A DNA stretch of 6,450 bases, taken from the NCBI GenBank assembly GCA_018400215.1, contig JAGYNF010000093.1:1-6450 (forward strand). The letters run 5' to 3'. This DNA comes from Cyanobium sp. M55B138. Its GTDB lineage: Bacteria; Cyanobacteriota; Cyanobacteriia; PCC-6307; Cyanobiaceae. Positions 1-6,450 of the stretch are shown here, in pieces (within the stretch, counting starts at the first letter, position 1; each line of letters opens with the position of its first letter). The position numbers were made by a program, and so were the translations under genes. The notes under the pieces are model-generated. The model saw only the letters and a list, made by a program, of their open reading frames with translations. It ran no database searches and was not told the origin of the DNA.

Positions 1-1620
1 CCCGTGTATGGCCTCACCGAGGGCCTGGGGGCCGACCGCATGCGCCAGGTGATGGCCGCTGTGCTGCCCTTGGTGGCCCGCTGGCCCGAGCCGCTGCCCG
101 CGGCGCTGCGCCAGCGCGAGGGGTTGGTGGAACGCTCCACCGCCCTCACCCAGATCCATGCACCAGCCGACCAGGAGCAGCTGCGGGCCAGCCGCCACCG
201 CCTGGTGTTCGACGAATTCCTGTTGATGCAGTTGGGTTTGCTGCAGCGCCGCCGGGAGCTGCGCCAACGGCCTGCCCCCGCCCTCGCCGGCGGGCCATCG
301 GGCTTGATGGACCGTTTTCTGGGCCTGCTGCCCTTTGCACTCACGGCCGCACAGCAGCGGGTGCTGGCCGAGATCCGCGCCGATCTGGCCCAGGAGCAGC
401 CCATGGCGCGATTGGTGCAGGGCGATGTGGGCAGCGGCAAGACAGTGGTGGCGATCGCCGCGCTGCTGTTGGCCCTGGATGCCGGCTGCCAGGGGGCCCT
501 GATGGCCCCCACCGAGGTGCTGGCCCAACAGCACTACGCCACCCTGTGCCGCTGGATGCCGCACCTGGCCGTGAGCTGTGCCCTGCTCACCGGCTCCACG
601 CCGTTGCGCCGCCGCCGCCAGCTGCTCGCCGACCTGGCGAATGGCCAGCTGCAGCTGTTGGTGGGCACCCACGCCCTCTTGGAGGATCCCGTGGCGTTTG
701 CCCGGCTGGGCTTGGTGGTGGTGGACGAACAGCACCGCTTCGGGGTGCGGCAGCGGGACCGGCTGTTGCACAAGGGCCTCCAGCCCCACCTGCTCACCAT
801 GACGGCCACGCCGATCCCCCGCACCCTGGCCCTGTCGGTGCACGGCGACCTCGATGTGAGCCAGATCGACGAACTCCCCCCCGGCCGCACCCCCATCCGC
901 ACCCGCCTGCTCACCGCCGCTGAGCGCGCCCAGGCCTACGAGCTGATCCGTGCCGAGGTGGAGGCCGGTCAACGGGCCTACGTGGTGCTGCCCCTGGTGG
1001 AGGAGTCGGAGACCACGGATTTGCGCTCGGCCGTGGAGGTGCACCAGCAACTCAGCACCGAGGTGTTTGCCGATCTCCGGGTTGGGCTGTTGCATGGCCG
1101 CATGGCCAGCGCCGACAAACAGGCCGCCATCGCGGCCTTTGCCCAGGGCGACACCCAGGTGCTGGTGAGCACCACCGTGGTGGAGGTGGGGGTGGATGTG
1201 CCGGAGGCCAGCGTGATGTTGGTGGAGCATGCCGAGCGCTTTGGCCTGGCCCAGCTGCACCAGCTGCGGGGCCGGGTGGGCCGGGGAGCGGCGGCTTCCC
1301 AATGCCTGCTGATCAACGCCGGCCGCAATGCCGAGGCCCGCCAGCGGTTGGAGGTGCTGGTGCGCTCCTGTGATGGCTTTGAGATTGCTGAAATGGACCT
1401 GCGCCTGCGCGGCCCCGGCCAGGTGTTGGGCACACGGCAGAGCGGCGTGCCCGACCTCGCCCTGGCCAGCCTCAGCGACGATGGTGCCGTGCTGGAGCAG
1501 GCCCGCACCGTGGCCCAGGAGATCCTCAGCAACGACCCCCAGCTCCAGGGGCACCCGCGACTGGCCGCCCTGCTGCAGCAGCAACGCCAGCAGCTCAGCG
1601 ACGCGGTGCGCCTGAACTGA
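1..1620 (+). CDS. recG: ATP-dependent DNA helicase RecG (5'-truncated by window edge)
   Basis: RecG is a superfamily 2 DNA translocase that reverses stalled replication forks and processes branched recombination intermediates. The reading frame is already open at base 1 (Pro-Val-Tyr-Gly-Leu-Thr-Glu-Gly, the typical end of the wedge domain), so the gene begins upstream and the GTG at 4 is not its start. About 539 codons are present; the OB-fold wedge domain that contacts the junction is missing. Helicase motifs appear in order: Walker A GDVGSGKT (421-444), APTEVLAQQH after Met at 502, the DEQH box (724-735), TATPIPRT (802-825), TTVVEVGVDVP (1171-1203) and QLHQLRGRVGRG (1252-1287). The TRG-type segment LRGPGQVLGTRQSG follows from 1405 and is diagnostic of RecG against PriA or UvrB. 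No motif residue looks lost. The gene ends in TGA. The next gene is in the same frame, separated by this stop and a second in-frame TGA at 1651. No terminator hairpin is evident after it. Confidence 0.97.
   Translation, partial: PVYGLTEGLGADRMRQVMAAVLPLVARWPEPLPAALRQREGLVERSTALTQIHAPADQEQLRASRHRLVFDEFLLMQLGLLQRRRELRQRPAPALAGGPSGLMDRFLGLLPFALTAAQQRVLAEIRADLAQEQPMARLVQGDVGSGKTVVAIAALLLALDAGCQGALMAPTEVLAQQHYATLCRWMPHLAVSCALLTGSTPLRRRRQLLADLANGQLQLLVGTHALLEDPVAFARLGLVVVDEQHRFGVRQRDRLLHKGLQPHLLTMTATPIPRTLALSVHGDLDVSQIDELPPGRTPIRTRLLTAAERAQAYELIRAEVEAGQRAYVVLPLVEESETTDLRSAVEVHQQLSTEVFADLRVGLLHGRMASADKQAAIAAFAQGDTQVLVSTTVVEVGVDVPEASVMLVEHAERFGLAQLHQLRGRVGRGAAASQCLLINAGRNAEARQRLEVLVRSCDGFEIAEMDLRLRGPGQVLGTRQSGVPDLALASLSDDGAVLEQARTVAQEILSNDPQLQGHPRLAALLQQQRQQLSDAVRLN
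450..459. repeat. HIP1 palindrome GGCGATCGCC
   Basis: This is a perfect copy of the highly iterated palindrome HIP1 (core GCGATCGC), a short repeat abundant in many cyanobacterial genomes. It lies inside recG just downstream of the Walker A codons and reads through as Val-Ala-Ile-Ala, so it does not disturb the gene. I found only one perfect core in this window. That gives modest support for a cyanobacterial source; one octamer can also occur by chance in GC-rich DNA. Confidence 0.55.
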
Positions 1621-1677
1621 AGGGCCTGGCGTCCGTTCGGGCCACACTGGTGAGCCGTCGATCGCGACCCGTTGGCC

Positions 1678-2418
1678 ATGGAGGCGCGTCCTTGGAACCA
1701 GATCCCCATCCGCGACAACGGCGAGCCGCTGCAGGGCCTGCCGCCAGCCCTGCTGCGCATCCACCCCCACCCCTACCAACGGCTGGGGGCTCCCTACGGC
1801 GTGGCCGCCAGCCCGTTTCGGCTGCGCAGCGCGGTGATTGAGCGGCTCCTGGCCGCCCAGGCGATCGTGCAGCAGCAAGATCGCCGCTGGCGTGTGGCCA
1901 TCTTTGATGCCTGGCGGCCCCTGGCGGTGCAGGCCTTCATGGTGGAGCAGGTGATCGACCAGTTGTGCCGCGAGCGGGGCATCGATGCGGAGCAGCCGTC
2001 GCCCGGCCGCCAGCAGGTGGCGCTGGAGGTGGGACGCTTCTGGGCACCCCCAAACCTGGATCCGACGGCCCCGCCACCCCACAGCACCGGCGCGGCCGTT
2101 GACCTCACCCTGGCCAGGGGAACAGCCAGGGCGACCCCCCGGCTGCTGGCGATGGGGTCCGCGATCGATGCGATTGGTCCGGTATCGGAGCCCGAACACT
2201 TCGCCGAACAGGCCCGGCGGCTCAGCGATCCCCGGCGGCGGCGGCGCTGCCTGCAATGGCAGGCCAGGCGGGATCTGCTGCGCCGGGCCATGGAGGGCGC
2301 TGGCTTTGTGCAGCACCCCAATGAGTGGTGGCACTTCAGCTGGGGAGACCAGCTATGGGCCTGGCGTAGCGGCGCCGCCCAGGCCTGCTACGGGCGAGTC
2401 GGAACCTCTGAGGGCTGA
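1678..2418 (+). CDS. D-alanyl-D-alanine dipeptidase, VanX/DdpX type (peptidase M15D)
   Basis: The predicted product is a 246-residue zinc dipeptidase that hydrolyses D-Ala-D-Ala, the terminal dipeptide of peptidoglycan precursors. The family signatures are complete: DAWRP with Arg80, matching the transition-state arginine of VanX; HSTGAAVD with His135 and Asp142 as zinc ligands; and EWWH with Glu216 as catalytic base and His219 as third zinc ligand. The segment IDAIGPVSEPEHF fits the region between the two zinc motifs. The protein is longer than VanX or DdpX (about 200 residues), mostly at the N-terminus, and has a run of five arginines (186-190). No signal peptide is visible, so it is probably cytoplasmic, where a role in D-Ala salvage from wall turnover is likelier than vancomycin resistance; no vanH, vanA or vanRS partner is present. 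ATG 1678 is preferred over TTG 1672; an in-frame TGA at 1651 limits any extension. No clear Shine-Dalgarno is seen. The 3' end overlaps the convergent gene by 31 bp. Confidence 0.9.
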   Translation: MEARPWNQIPIRDNGEPLQGLPPALLRIHPHPYQRLGAPYGVAASPFRLRSAVIERLLAAQAIVQQQDRRWRVAIFDAWRPLAVQAFMVEQVIDQLCRERGIDAEQPSPGRQQVALEVGRFWAPPNLDPTAPPPHSTGAAVDLTLARGTARATPRLLAMGSAIDAIGPVSEPEHFAEQARRLSDPRRRRRCLQWQARRDLLRRAMEGAGFVQHPNEWWHFSWGDQLWAWRSGAAQACYGRVGTSEG

Positions 2419-2774
2419 GCCGGCGCTGGGTTGGCTTCAATCAGGCCCAGCTCCACGGCCAGGTCCATGGCCTCCGCTTCGGGGATCAGCCCCCGCTGCA
2501 CGCAGCGGCGCAGGCTGGCCAGGGTGCGCTCCGCCTGCACCTGCGCCAGCCGGGCCAACACCGCCGGGCTCTGGTCGCTGAACGGGGCCAACTGGCGTTC
2601 GAAGGCCTCCCGCATGCCAGCGGTGGTGCAGGTGCCCACATCGGCGTCGTAGATCTGGGGTTGGGAGGCCGGAGCGGCGGGCACGGAGCGGCGTTGGGCC
2701 ATGGCCGGATCCCCAGCTGCCAGCAGCAGCAGCGATGCAAGGGCCACGGGGCAGCACCAGGGGTGCGCCCGCAT
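2388..2774 (-). CDS. Small exported protein of unknown function, coupled to sir
   Basis: I do not recognise the family. The 128-residue product has a clear Sec signal peptide: a short N-terminus with Arg2, a hydrophobic core (about residues 9-20) and a probable signal peptidase I site after Ala-Met-Ala (residues 24-26, before Gln27). No lipobox is present, so the mature protein of about 102 residues should be periplasmic, lumenal or secreted. It has two cysteines (Cys49 and Cys91), which could form a disulfide, and between and around them a mostly helical, charged region (about residues 50-112). Both ends of the mature chain are rich in Pro and Ala and probably flexible. ATG at 2774-2772 is chosen because its A is the last base of the sir stop codon (TGATG), the usual arrangement for translational coupling; a TTG one codon upstream is the alternative. 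It probably depends on the sir promoter. Any link of its function to sulfur metabolism is unproven. Its last 31 bp overlap the dipeptidase gene on the other strand. Confidence 0.82.
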   Translation of the reverse strand: MRAHPWCCPVALASLLLLAAGDPAMAQRRSVPAAPASQPQIYDADVGTCTTAGMREAFERQLAPFSDQSPAVLARLAQVQAERTLASLRRCVQRGLIPEAEAMDLAVELGLIEANPAPAQPSEVPTRP

Positions 2775-4519
2775 CAAGCCACCGCCAACAGGCGCTGCAC
2801 CTCGGCGTGGCCACTGCTCGCGACAAACTCGCCAAAGCCCCGACGCATGCCGGTCTGGCGCCAGGCGAGCAGCAGGGGCTCGAGCGTGGCCTCCAGGGCG
2901 TCGAGCGGCATCTTCTCCAGGTAGGGCTCGGCAAGCCGGTTGAGCTGGCCACTGCCCCCCAGCCAGAGCTGGTATTGGTTCACACCGCTACCCACCAGAC
3001 CGATCTCTGCCATGTAGGGGCGAGCACAGCCGTTGGGGCAGCCGGTCATGCGCACGAGCACAGGTTTGGAGATCGCCAACCGATCGAGCAGGCCCTCGAG
3101 GCGCTCGAGCACGGCGGGAAAGATCCGTTCAGCCTCCGTCACCGCCAGCCCGCAGAGGGGCAGGGCGGGGCAGGCCAGACCATGGCGGCTGAGCAGACTG
3201 GTTTCATCCGGTTTCTGCCAACCCAGCTTGGCCAGCTCCTGCTTCAGGGTGGCGCGCTGGCTGGTGCCGATGTTGCAGAGCAGCAGGTCCTGGTTGGGGG
3301 TGAGCCGCACCTCCAATTTGTAGGTGTCCACCAGATGGCGCAGGCCCTGCTTCTGGTCCCCACTCAGGCGGCCGCAGAGCAGGGGCAGGCCCACAAACCA
3401 GAGGCCTGGGCTCTGGCGGTGCCAGCCCAGGTAATCCTCCAGCTTGGGCCGGGGCTCATCGCGCAGGCCGCGGATGGGATGGTTGAAATAGCGGGTCGTG
3501 AGCTCGGTGCGGAACCACGCGACGCCGCGATCGTGGATCAGATACTTCATCCGGGCATGGCGGCGCGTCTCACGGTCGCCGTTATCCCGCTGCACGGCCA
3601 CGATGGCCTGCAACAGGTCAAACACGTGCTCGTAGGCCACGTAGCCAAGCGGATCGGCGATGCGGGCAAAGGTGTCCTCTTTGTTGTGGGTGCGGCCCAT
3701 CCCCCCGCCCACATACACGTTGCAACCGAGGGGGCGGCCCTGGGAATCGCAGAACAGAACCAGGCCCACGTCCTGGGTGAGCAGGTCGACGGAGTTGTCA
3801 CCGGGAACGGTGACCGCCACCTTGAACTTGCGGGGCATGTAGGTGGAGCCATAGAGCGGCTCCTCCTTGTCGCCACTGAACACCCCGCCCTGGTCCTGCC
3901 GCGCCTTGGCCCGCCGCACCGGGGTGTTGGGTTTGATCCGAAAACTCAGATCACCATCGACCCAGATGTCGAGGTAGGAACCCTCGGCGGCCTGGGGGGC
4001 CAGCAGATCGGCAATGTCGTCGGCGAGCTGGCGAGCTGCCGGATAGGCCCCCTTGGCATAGGGAGCGGCCGGAGCCATCACATTGCGGTTGATGTCACCA
4101 CAGGCCGCCAGGGTGGAGCCCAGGTGCCGCACGATGGTGCCGATCACCTCCTTGAGGTGTTGCTTGCGCACCCCATGCATCTGGAAGGCCTGGCGGGTGG
4201 TGACCCGCAGGGTGCCGTTGCCGAACTGGGTGGCCAGGTCGTCCATCGCCAGATACAGATCACTGGAGATGCGGCCGCCAGGGCTGCGCAGCCGCAGCAT
4301 CATCTGCCAATCCTTCTCGCGCCCCTTCTGGCGATTCTCGCGATTGTCCTGTTGATAACTGCCGTGGAACTTGAGGATCTGAACCGCGTTGTCACTAAAG
4401 TTGGGCAGGTCGTTGCCCAACTCGGTCGCGAGCGGCTCGCGCAGGTGGCCGCTGCCCGACTTCAACTGTTCAAACTTGGTGGGCCCAGCTGACACACCGG
4501 CGGAGACGGCCACACGCAT
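2774..4519 (-). CDS. sir: Ferredoxin-dependent assimilatory sulfite reductase
   Basis: Sir carries out the six-electron reduction of sulfite to sulfide in assimilatory sulfate reduction, taking electrons from reduced ferredoxin and using a coupled siroheme and 4Fe-4S centre. The 581-residue length fits plant and cyanobacterial enzymes. Cluster and siroheme ligands are intact: Cys450 and Cys456 (C-X5-C, in CPALPLCGLA) and Cys494 and Cys498 (C-X3-C, in GCPNGCARPY). Substrate-site elements are present: RLRSPGG (about residues 76-82), TTRQAFQMHG with Arg109, and PRKFK with Lys231 and Lys233. The N-terminal segment ending in FHGSYQQDNRE (residues 51-61) is typical of the ferredoxin type; no flavoprotein CysJ gene is nearby. 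ATG 4519 is preferred: it has an AGGGGGA Shine-Dalgarno-like sequence at 4529-4535 with a 9-base spacer, and homology begins soon after. The frame stays open upstream, and an ATG at 4609 would add 30 unconserved-looking residues across the intergenic region. The gene diverges from glyS and its stop overlaps the start of the small exported protein gene. Confidence 0.97.
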   Translation of the reverse strand: MRVAVSAGVSAGPTKFEQLKSGSGHLREPLATELGNDLPNFSDNAVQILKFHGSYQQDNRENRQKGREKDWQMMLRLRSPGGRISSDLYLAMDDLATQFGNGTLRVTTRQAFQMHGVRKQHLKEVIGTIVRHLGSTLAACGDINRNVMAPAAPYAKGAYPAARQLADDIADLLAPQAAEGSYLDIWVDGDLSFRIKPNTPVRRAKARQDQGGVFSGDKEEPLYGSTYMPRKFKVAVTVPGDNSVDLLTQDVGLVLFCDSQGRPLGCNVYVGGGMGRTHNKEDTFARIADPLGYVAYEHVFDLLQAIVAVQRDNGDRETRRHARMKYLIHDRGVAWFRTELTTRYFNHPIRGLRDEPRPKLEDYLGWHRQSPGLWFVGLPLLCGRLSGDQKQGLRHLVDTYKLEVRLTPNQDLLLCNIGTSQRATLKQELAKLGWQKPDETSLLSRHGLACPALPLCGLAVTEAERIFPAVLERLEGLLDRLAISKPVLVRMTGCPNGCARPYMAEIGLVGSGVNQYQLWLGGSGQLNRLAEPYLEKMPLDALEATLEPLLLAWRQTGMRRGFGEFVASSGHAEVQRLLAVA

Positions 4520-4620
4520 GATCCACGGTCCCCCTGACGGTAGCGAATGGGCGGCGGAGGTTGCCTCCGGAAGGGTTCCGCACCGATCAATAGAGTTGGC
4601 GGCTGCCATGGCCTGCCCGC
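4520..4620. promoter_or_regulatory. Divergent sir/glyS intergenic region with two abutting inverted repeats
   Basis: This 101-bp gap must hold the start signals for sir (left) and glyS (right) unless promoters lie inside the coding regions. Two perfect inverted repeats sit back to back: CGGAGG-TTG-CCTCCG at 4555-4569 and CGGAA-GGG-TTCCG at 4568-4580. They share two bases, so as RNA stems they could not both form completely. As DNA they could be operator half-sites; in RNA they would be leader hairpins for either gene. Candidate -10 elements are weak (TAGAGT at 4591-4596 for glyS; TCTATT on the minus strand for sir), so I do not call exact promoters. No regulator can be named from the sequence. 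Confidence 0.45.
4529..4535 (-). promoter_or_regulatory. Shine-Dalgarno-like site deciding the sir start
   Basis: On the minus strand AGGGGGA lies 9 bases before the ATG at 4519. It supports that start over the ATG at 4609, which has no comparable purine-rich sequence before it. The match to the anti-Shine-Dalgarno is partial, and cyanobacterial genes often lack a good site, so this is supporting evidence only. Confidence 0.5.
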
Positions 4621-6450
4621 GTGTCGACCTTTCTGCTGGAGATCGGAACCGAGGAGCTGCCTGCTGATTTTGCCCGGCTGGCCCTGCCCCAGCTCGAGGC
4701 ACTGGTGCGTCGCGATCTGCTCGAGCGCCACCTCCCATCCAGCGCGATTCAGCTCACCAGCACACCACGCCGCCTGGTGCTGACCGTGGAGGGTCTGCCC
4801 GCAGCCCAGGCCGATCGCCAGGATGAGCGCAAGGGCCCTCCAGCTGGGCAGGCTTTTGTGGATGGCATGCCCACCCCTGCCGCCCTGGGCTTTGCCCGCC
4901 GCTGCGGCATCGAGCCGTCGGCCCTGCAGGTGCGGGACACCCCGCGGGGGCCGTTTGTGTTTGCCCAGGTGCTGGAACGGGGGCAGGCCACAGCAGACCT
5001 GTTGGTGGCGTTGATCCCCGCCTGGATCGAGGCCCTGCAGGGTCGCCGCTTCATGCGCTGGGGAGCGGGTGAGGCTCGCTTCTCCCGGCCGATCCGCTGG
5101 CTGGTGGCCCTGCTCGATGCCGAGCTGCTGCCGGTGGCCCTGCGGGGATGCGATCCCCCGATCACGGCCCAGGCCCTGAGCCGGGGGCACCGCCTGGTGC
5201 AGAACGTCGTGGCGATCGGCTCCGCCAGCAGTTACCGCCAGGACCTGGCGACAGCAGGCGTACAGGTGGACCGCTCAGAGCGGGCCCGCTGCATCCGGGC
5301 GGCGGTGGAAGCCGCCGAAGGGCGCCATGGCGCCCAGGCCGATCTGCCCGATGCCCTGTTTGATGAGCTGGTCGATCTAGTGGAGGCCCCCCTGCCGATT
5401 GAGGGTGCCATCGCCGACCGCTACCTCGACCTGCCCGCCGAGGTGCTCAGCACGGTGATGCGCACCCATCAGCGCTACGTGCCCCTGTATCAGAGCGGAG
5501 CCGCCGCCGATCCATTGGCCCTCGATGCCCGGGGCATCCTGCAACCGTGGTTCCTGTGCATCGGCAATGGCCTGAGCGAGGCCAGCGCCACCGTGCAGCG
5601 GGGCAATGAACGGGTGCTGAAGGCGCGCCTGGCCGATGCGGAATTTTTTCTGCAGGCCGACCGGGCCGTTGCCAGCATCGATCGCCGAGACCAGCTGGCC
5701 AGGGTCACCTTTGCGGCCGGCCTGGGCTCGCTGCGCCAGCGGGTGGAACGGCTGGAGTGGTGCACCGATGTGTTGCTTGCGCAGCTGCCCCAGGAGCAGG
5801 CCACCGCTGCCCACGCCAGGCGGGCAGCCCACCTGTGCAAGCACGATCTGGTGAGCCAGATGGTGGGGGAATTTCCCGAACTTCAGGGGGTGATGGGGGC
5901 CAAGTATCTGGTGGCGGAGGGCGAACCCCGGGCGGTGGCCCTTGCCGTGCTGGAGCACTACCTGCCCCGCGGAGCAGGCGACCGGCTGCCCGGCTCACCT
6001 GCAGGTGCACTCGTGGCCCTGGCTGAGCGTCTGGAATTGCTGCTCAGCATCTATGCCAAGGGGGAGCGCCCCAGCGGATCATCCGATCCCTATGCCCTGC
6101 GCCGGGCTGGTAACGGCATTCTCCAGATCCTCTGGGAACGCAATTGGCGGCTGGACCTGGATGCGTTCCTGCGGCGTGCAGCCGGCCATTGGGCCAGCTG
6201 TCTGCCCCACTTCCACATCGAGCCGGAGCAGCTCAGCCACGACCTCAGCGAGCTCCTGCGCCAACGGCTGGTGAGCCTGCTGGAGGAGCGGGGGCTCGCT
6301 CCAGATCTGGTGCAGGCGGTGGCCGGGGAGGCGCTGCCCCTGCAGCGCCTGTTGCGGGATCCAGCCGATGCCCAGCAGCGGGCCGAGCTGTTGGGGGCCT
6401 TGCGCCACAGCGGCCAGCTGGCGGCGGTGCAGGCGGTGGTCACCCGGGCG
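4621..6450 (+). CDS. glyS: Glycyl-tRNA synthetase beta subunit (3'-truncated by window edge)
   Basis: GlyS is the tRNA-binding beta subunit of the bacterial alpha2-beta2 glycyl-tRNA synthetase; the catalytic alpha subunit GlyQ is encoded elsewhere. The frame is open from GTG 4621 to the window end, giving 610 codons of an expected roughly 690-720, so about the last hundred residues, including the end of the anticodon-binding domain, are missing. Family landmarks are in order: the N-terminal STFLLEIGTEELP, KGPPA at residue 71, RGNERVLKARLADAEFF (residues 327-343), an HD-like domain with Lys407-His408-Asp409 followed by QGVMG, and DPYALRRAGNGI from residue 489. No frameshift or internal stop is present. 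GTG 4621 is chosen because homology starts immediately at the second codon; the nearby ATG at 4608 is out of frame and opens only a 19-codon frame ending at 4667. There is no obvious Shine-Dalgarno. It diverges from sir across a 101-bp gap. Confidence 0.96.
   Translation, partial: MSTFLLEIGTEELPADFARLALPQLEALVRRDLLERHLPSSAIQLTSTPRRLVLTVEGLPAAQADRQDERKGPPAGQAFVDGMPTPAALGFARRCGIEPSALQVRDTPRGPFVFAQVLERGQATADLLVALIPAWIEALQGRRFMRWGAGEARFSRPIRWLVALLDAELLPVALRGCDPPITAQALSRGHRLVQNVVAIGSASSYRQDLATAGVQVDRSERARCIRAAVEAAEGRHGAQADLPDALFDELVDLVEAPLPIEGAIADRYLDLPAEVLSTVMRTHQRYVPLYQSGAAADPLALDARGILQPWFLCIGNGLSEASATVQRGNERVLKARLADAEFFLQADRAVASIDRRDQLARVTFAAGLGSLRQRVERLEWCTDVLLAQLPQEQATAAHARRAAHLCKHDLVSQMVGEFPELQGVMGAKYLVAEGEPRAVALAVLEHYLPRGAGDRLPGSPAGALVALAERLELLLSIYAKGERPSGSSDPYALRRAGNGILQILWERNWRLDLDAFLRRAAGHWASCLPHFHIEPEQLSHDLSELLRQRLVSLLEERGLAPDLVQAVAGEALPLQRLLRDPADAQQRAELLGALRHSGQLAAVQAVVTRA

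Noticed and set aside
1573..1595. CAG/CAA-rich tract near the recG 3' end as a possible microsatellite
   Set aside because: The units are imperfect and encode a short Gln-rich C-terminal tail, which is unremarkable in GC-rich coding DNA.
1621..1677. Possible promoter or terminator in the recG-dipeptidase gap
   Set aside because: Only short GGCC self-complementary matches are present. I see no stable hairpin with a T-run, no credible -35/-10 pair and no Shine-Dalgarno, so nothing could be called.
978..1760. A 260-codon open frame on the minus strand, antisense to recG and the start of the dipeptidase gene
   Set aside because: It is a shadow of the recG helicase core. The translation is low in complexity, rich in Arg, Ser and Ala, and spans a gene boundary, with no domain signature.
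2425..2451. GCTGGG ... CCCAGC inverted repeat just past the dipeptidase stop, as a possible terminator
   Set aside because: The stem is only 6 bp with a loop of about 15 bases, there is no following T-run on either strand, and it lies inside the coding sequence of the convergent small gene.
2735..4492. A 585-codon open frame on the plus strand, antisense to sir
   Set aside because: It mirrors a strongly conserved sir gene in a GC-rich genome, where stop codons are rare in antisense frames. Its translation shows no recognisable domain, and it also crosses the start of the small exported protein gene.
5377..5958. A 193-codon open frame on the minus strand within glyS
   Set aside because: It lies opposite well-conserved glyS motifs, has no recognisable domain and is explained by GC-rich antisense codon bias.

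Overview
The window is GC-rich, densely packed, and reads as an ordinary chromosomal housekeeping segment. The best fit is a GC-rich picocyanobacterium (Cyanobium or marine Synechococcus type). That rests on three things: a sulfite reductase of the plant/cyanobacterial ferredoxin-dependent type; one perfect cyanobacterial HIP1 decamer (GGCGATCGCC, 450-459); and a gene order (recG, D-Ala-D-Ala dipeptidase, small secreted protein, sir, glyS) that I recall, without having checked it, as typical of this group. The genus is an inference.

Layout from left to right. The 3' part of recG (1-1620, plus strand) encodes almost the entire helicase core of the fork-reversal helicase RecG; the N-terminal wedge domain lies outside the window. 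After a 57-bp gap comes a VanX/DdpX-type zinc D-Ala-D-Ala dipeptidase (1678-2418, plus). Its 3' end overlaps by 31 bp the 3' end of a convergent gene for a small exported protein of unknown function (2388-2774, minus). That small gene lies directly downstream of sir, ferredoxin-sulfite reductase (2774-4519, minus), with the stop and start sharing one base (TGATG), so the two look like a translationally coupled operon. A 101-bp divergent intergenic region (4520-4620) separates sir from glyS, the glycyl-tRNA synthetase beta subunit (4621 to the window end, plus), which lacks roughly its last hundred residues here.

The genes belong to separate processes: DNA repair (RecG), peptidoglycan dipeptide turnover (dipeptidase), assimilatory sulfate reduction (Sir) and translation (GlyS). 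Only sir and the small secreted protein show sequence evidence of joint expression. There is no stretch over 300 bp without a gene. I saw no tRNA, rRNA, CRISPR array, insertion sequence, phage gene or defence cassette. I did not find an undescribed system. The most open points are the unknown exported protein tied to sir and a pair of abutting inverted repeats in the sir/glyS divergent promoter region.
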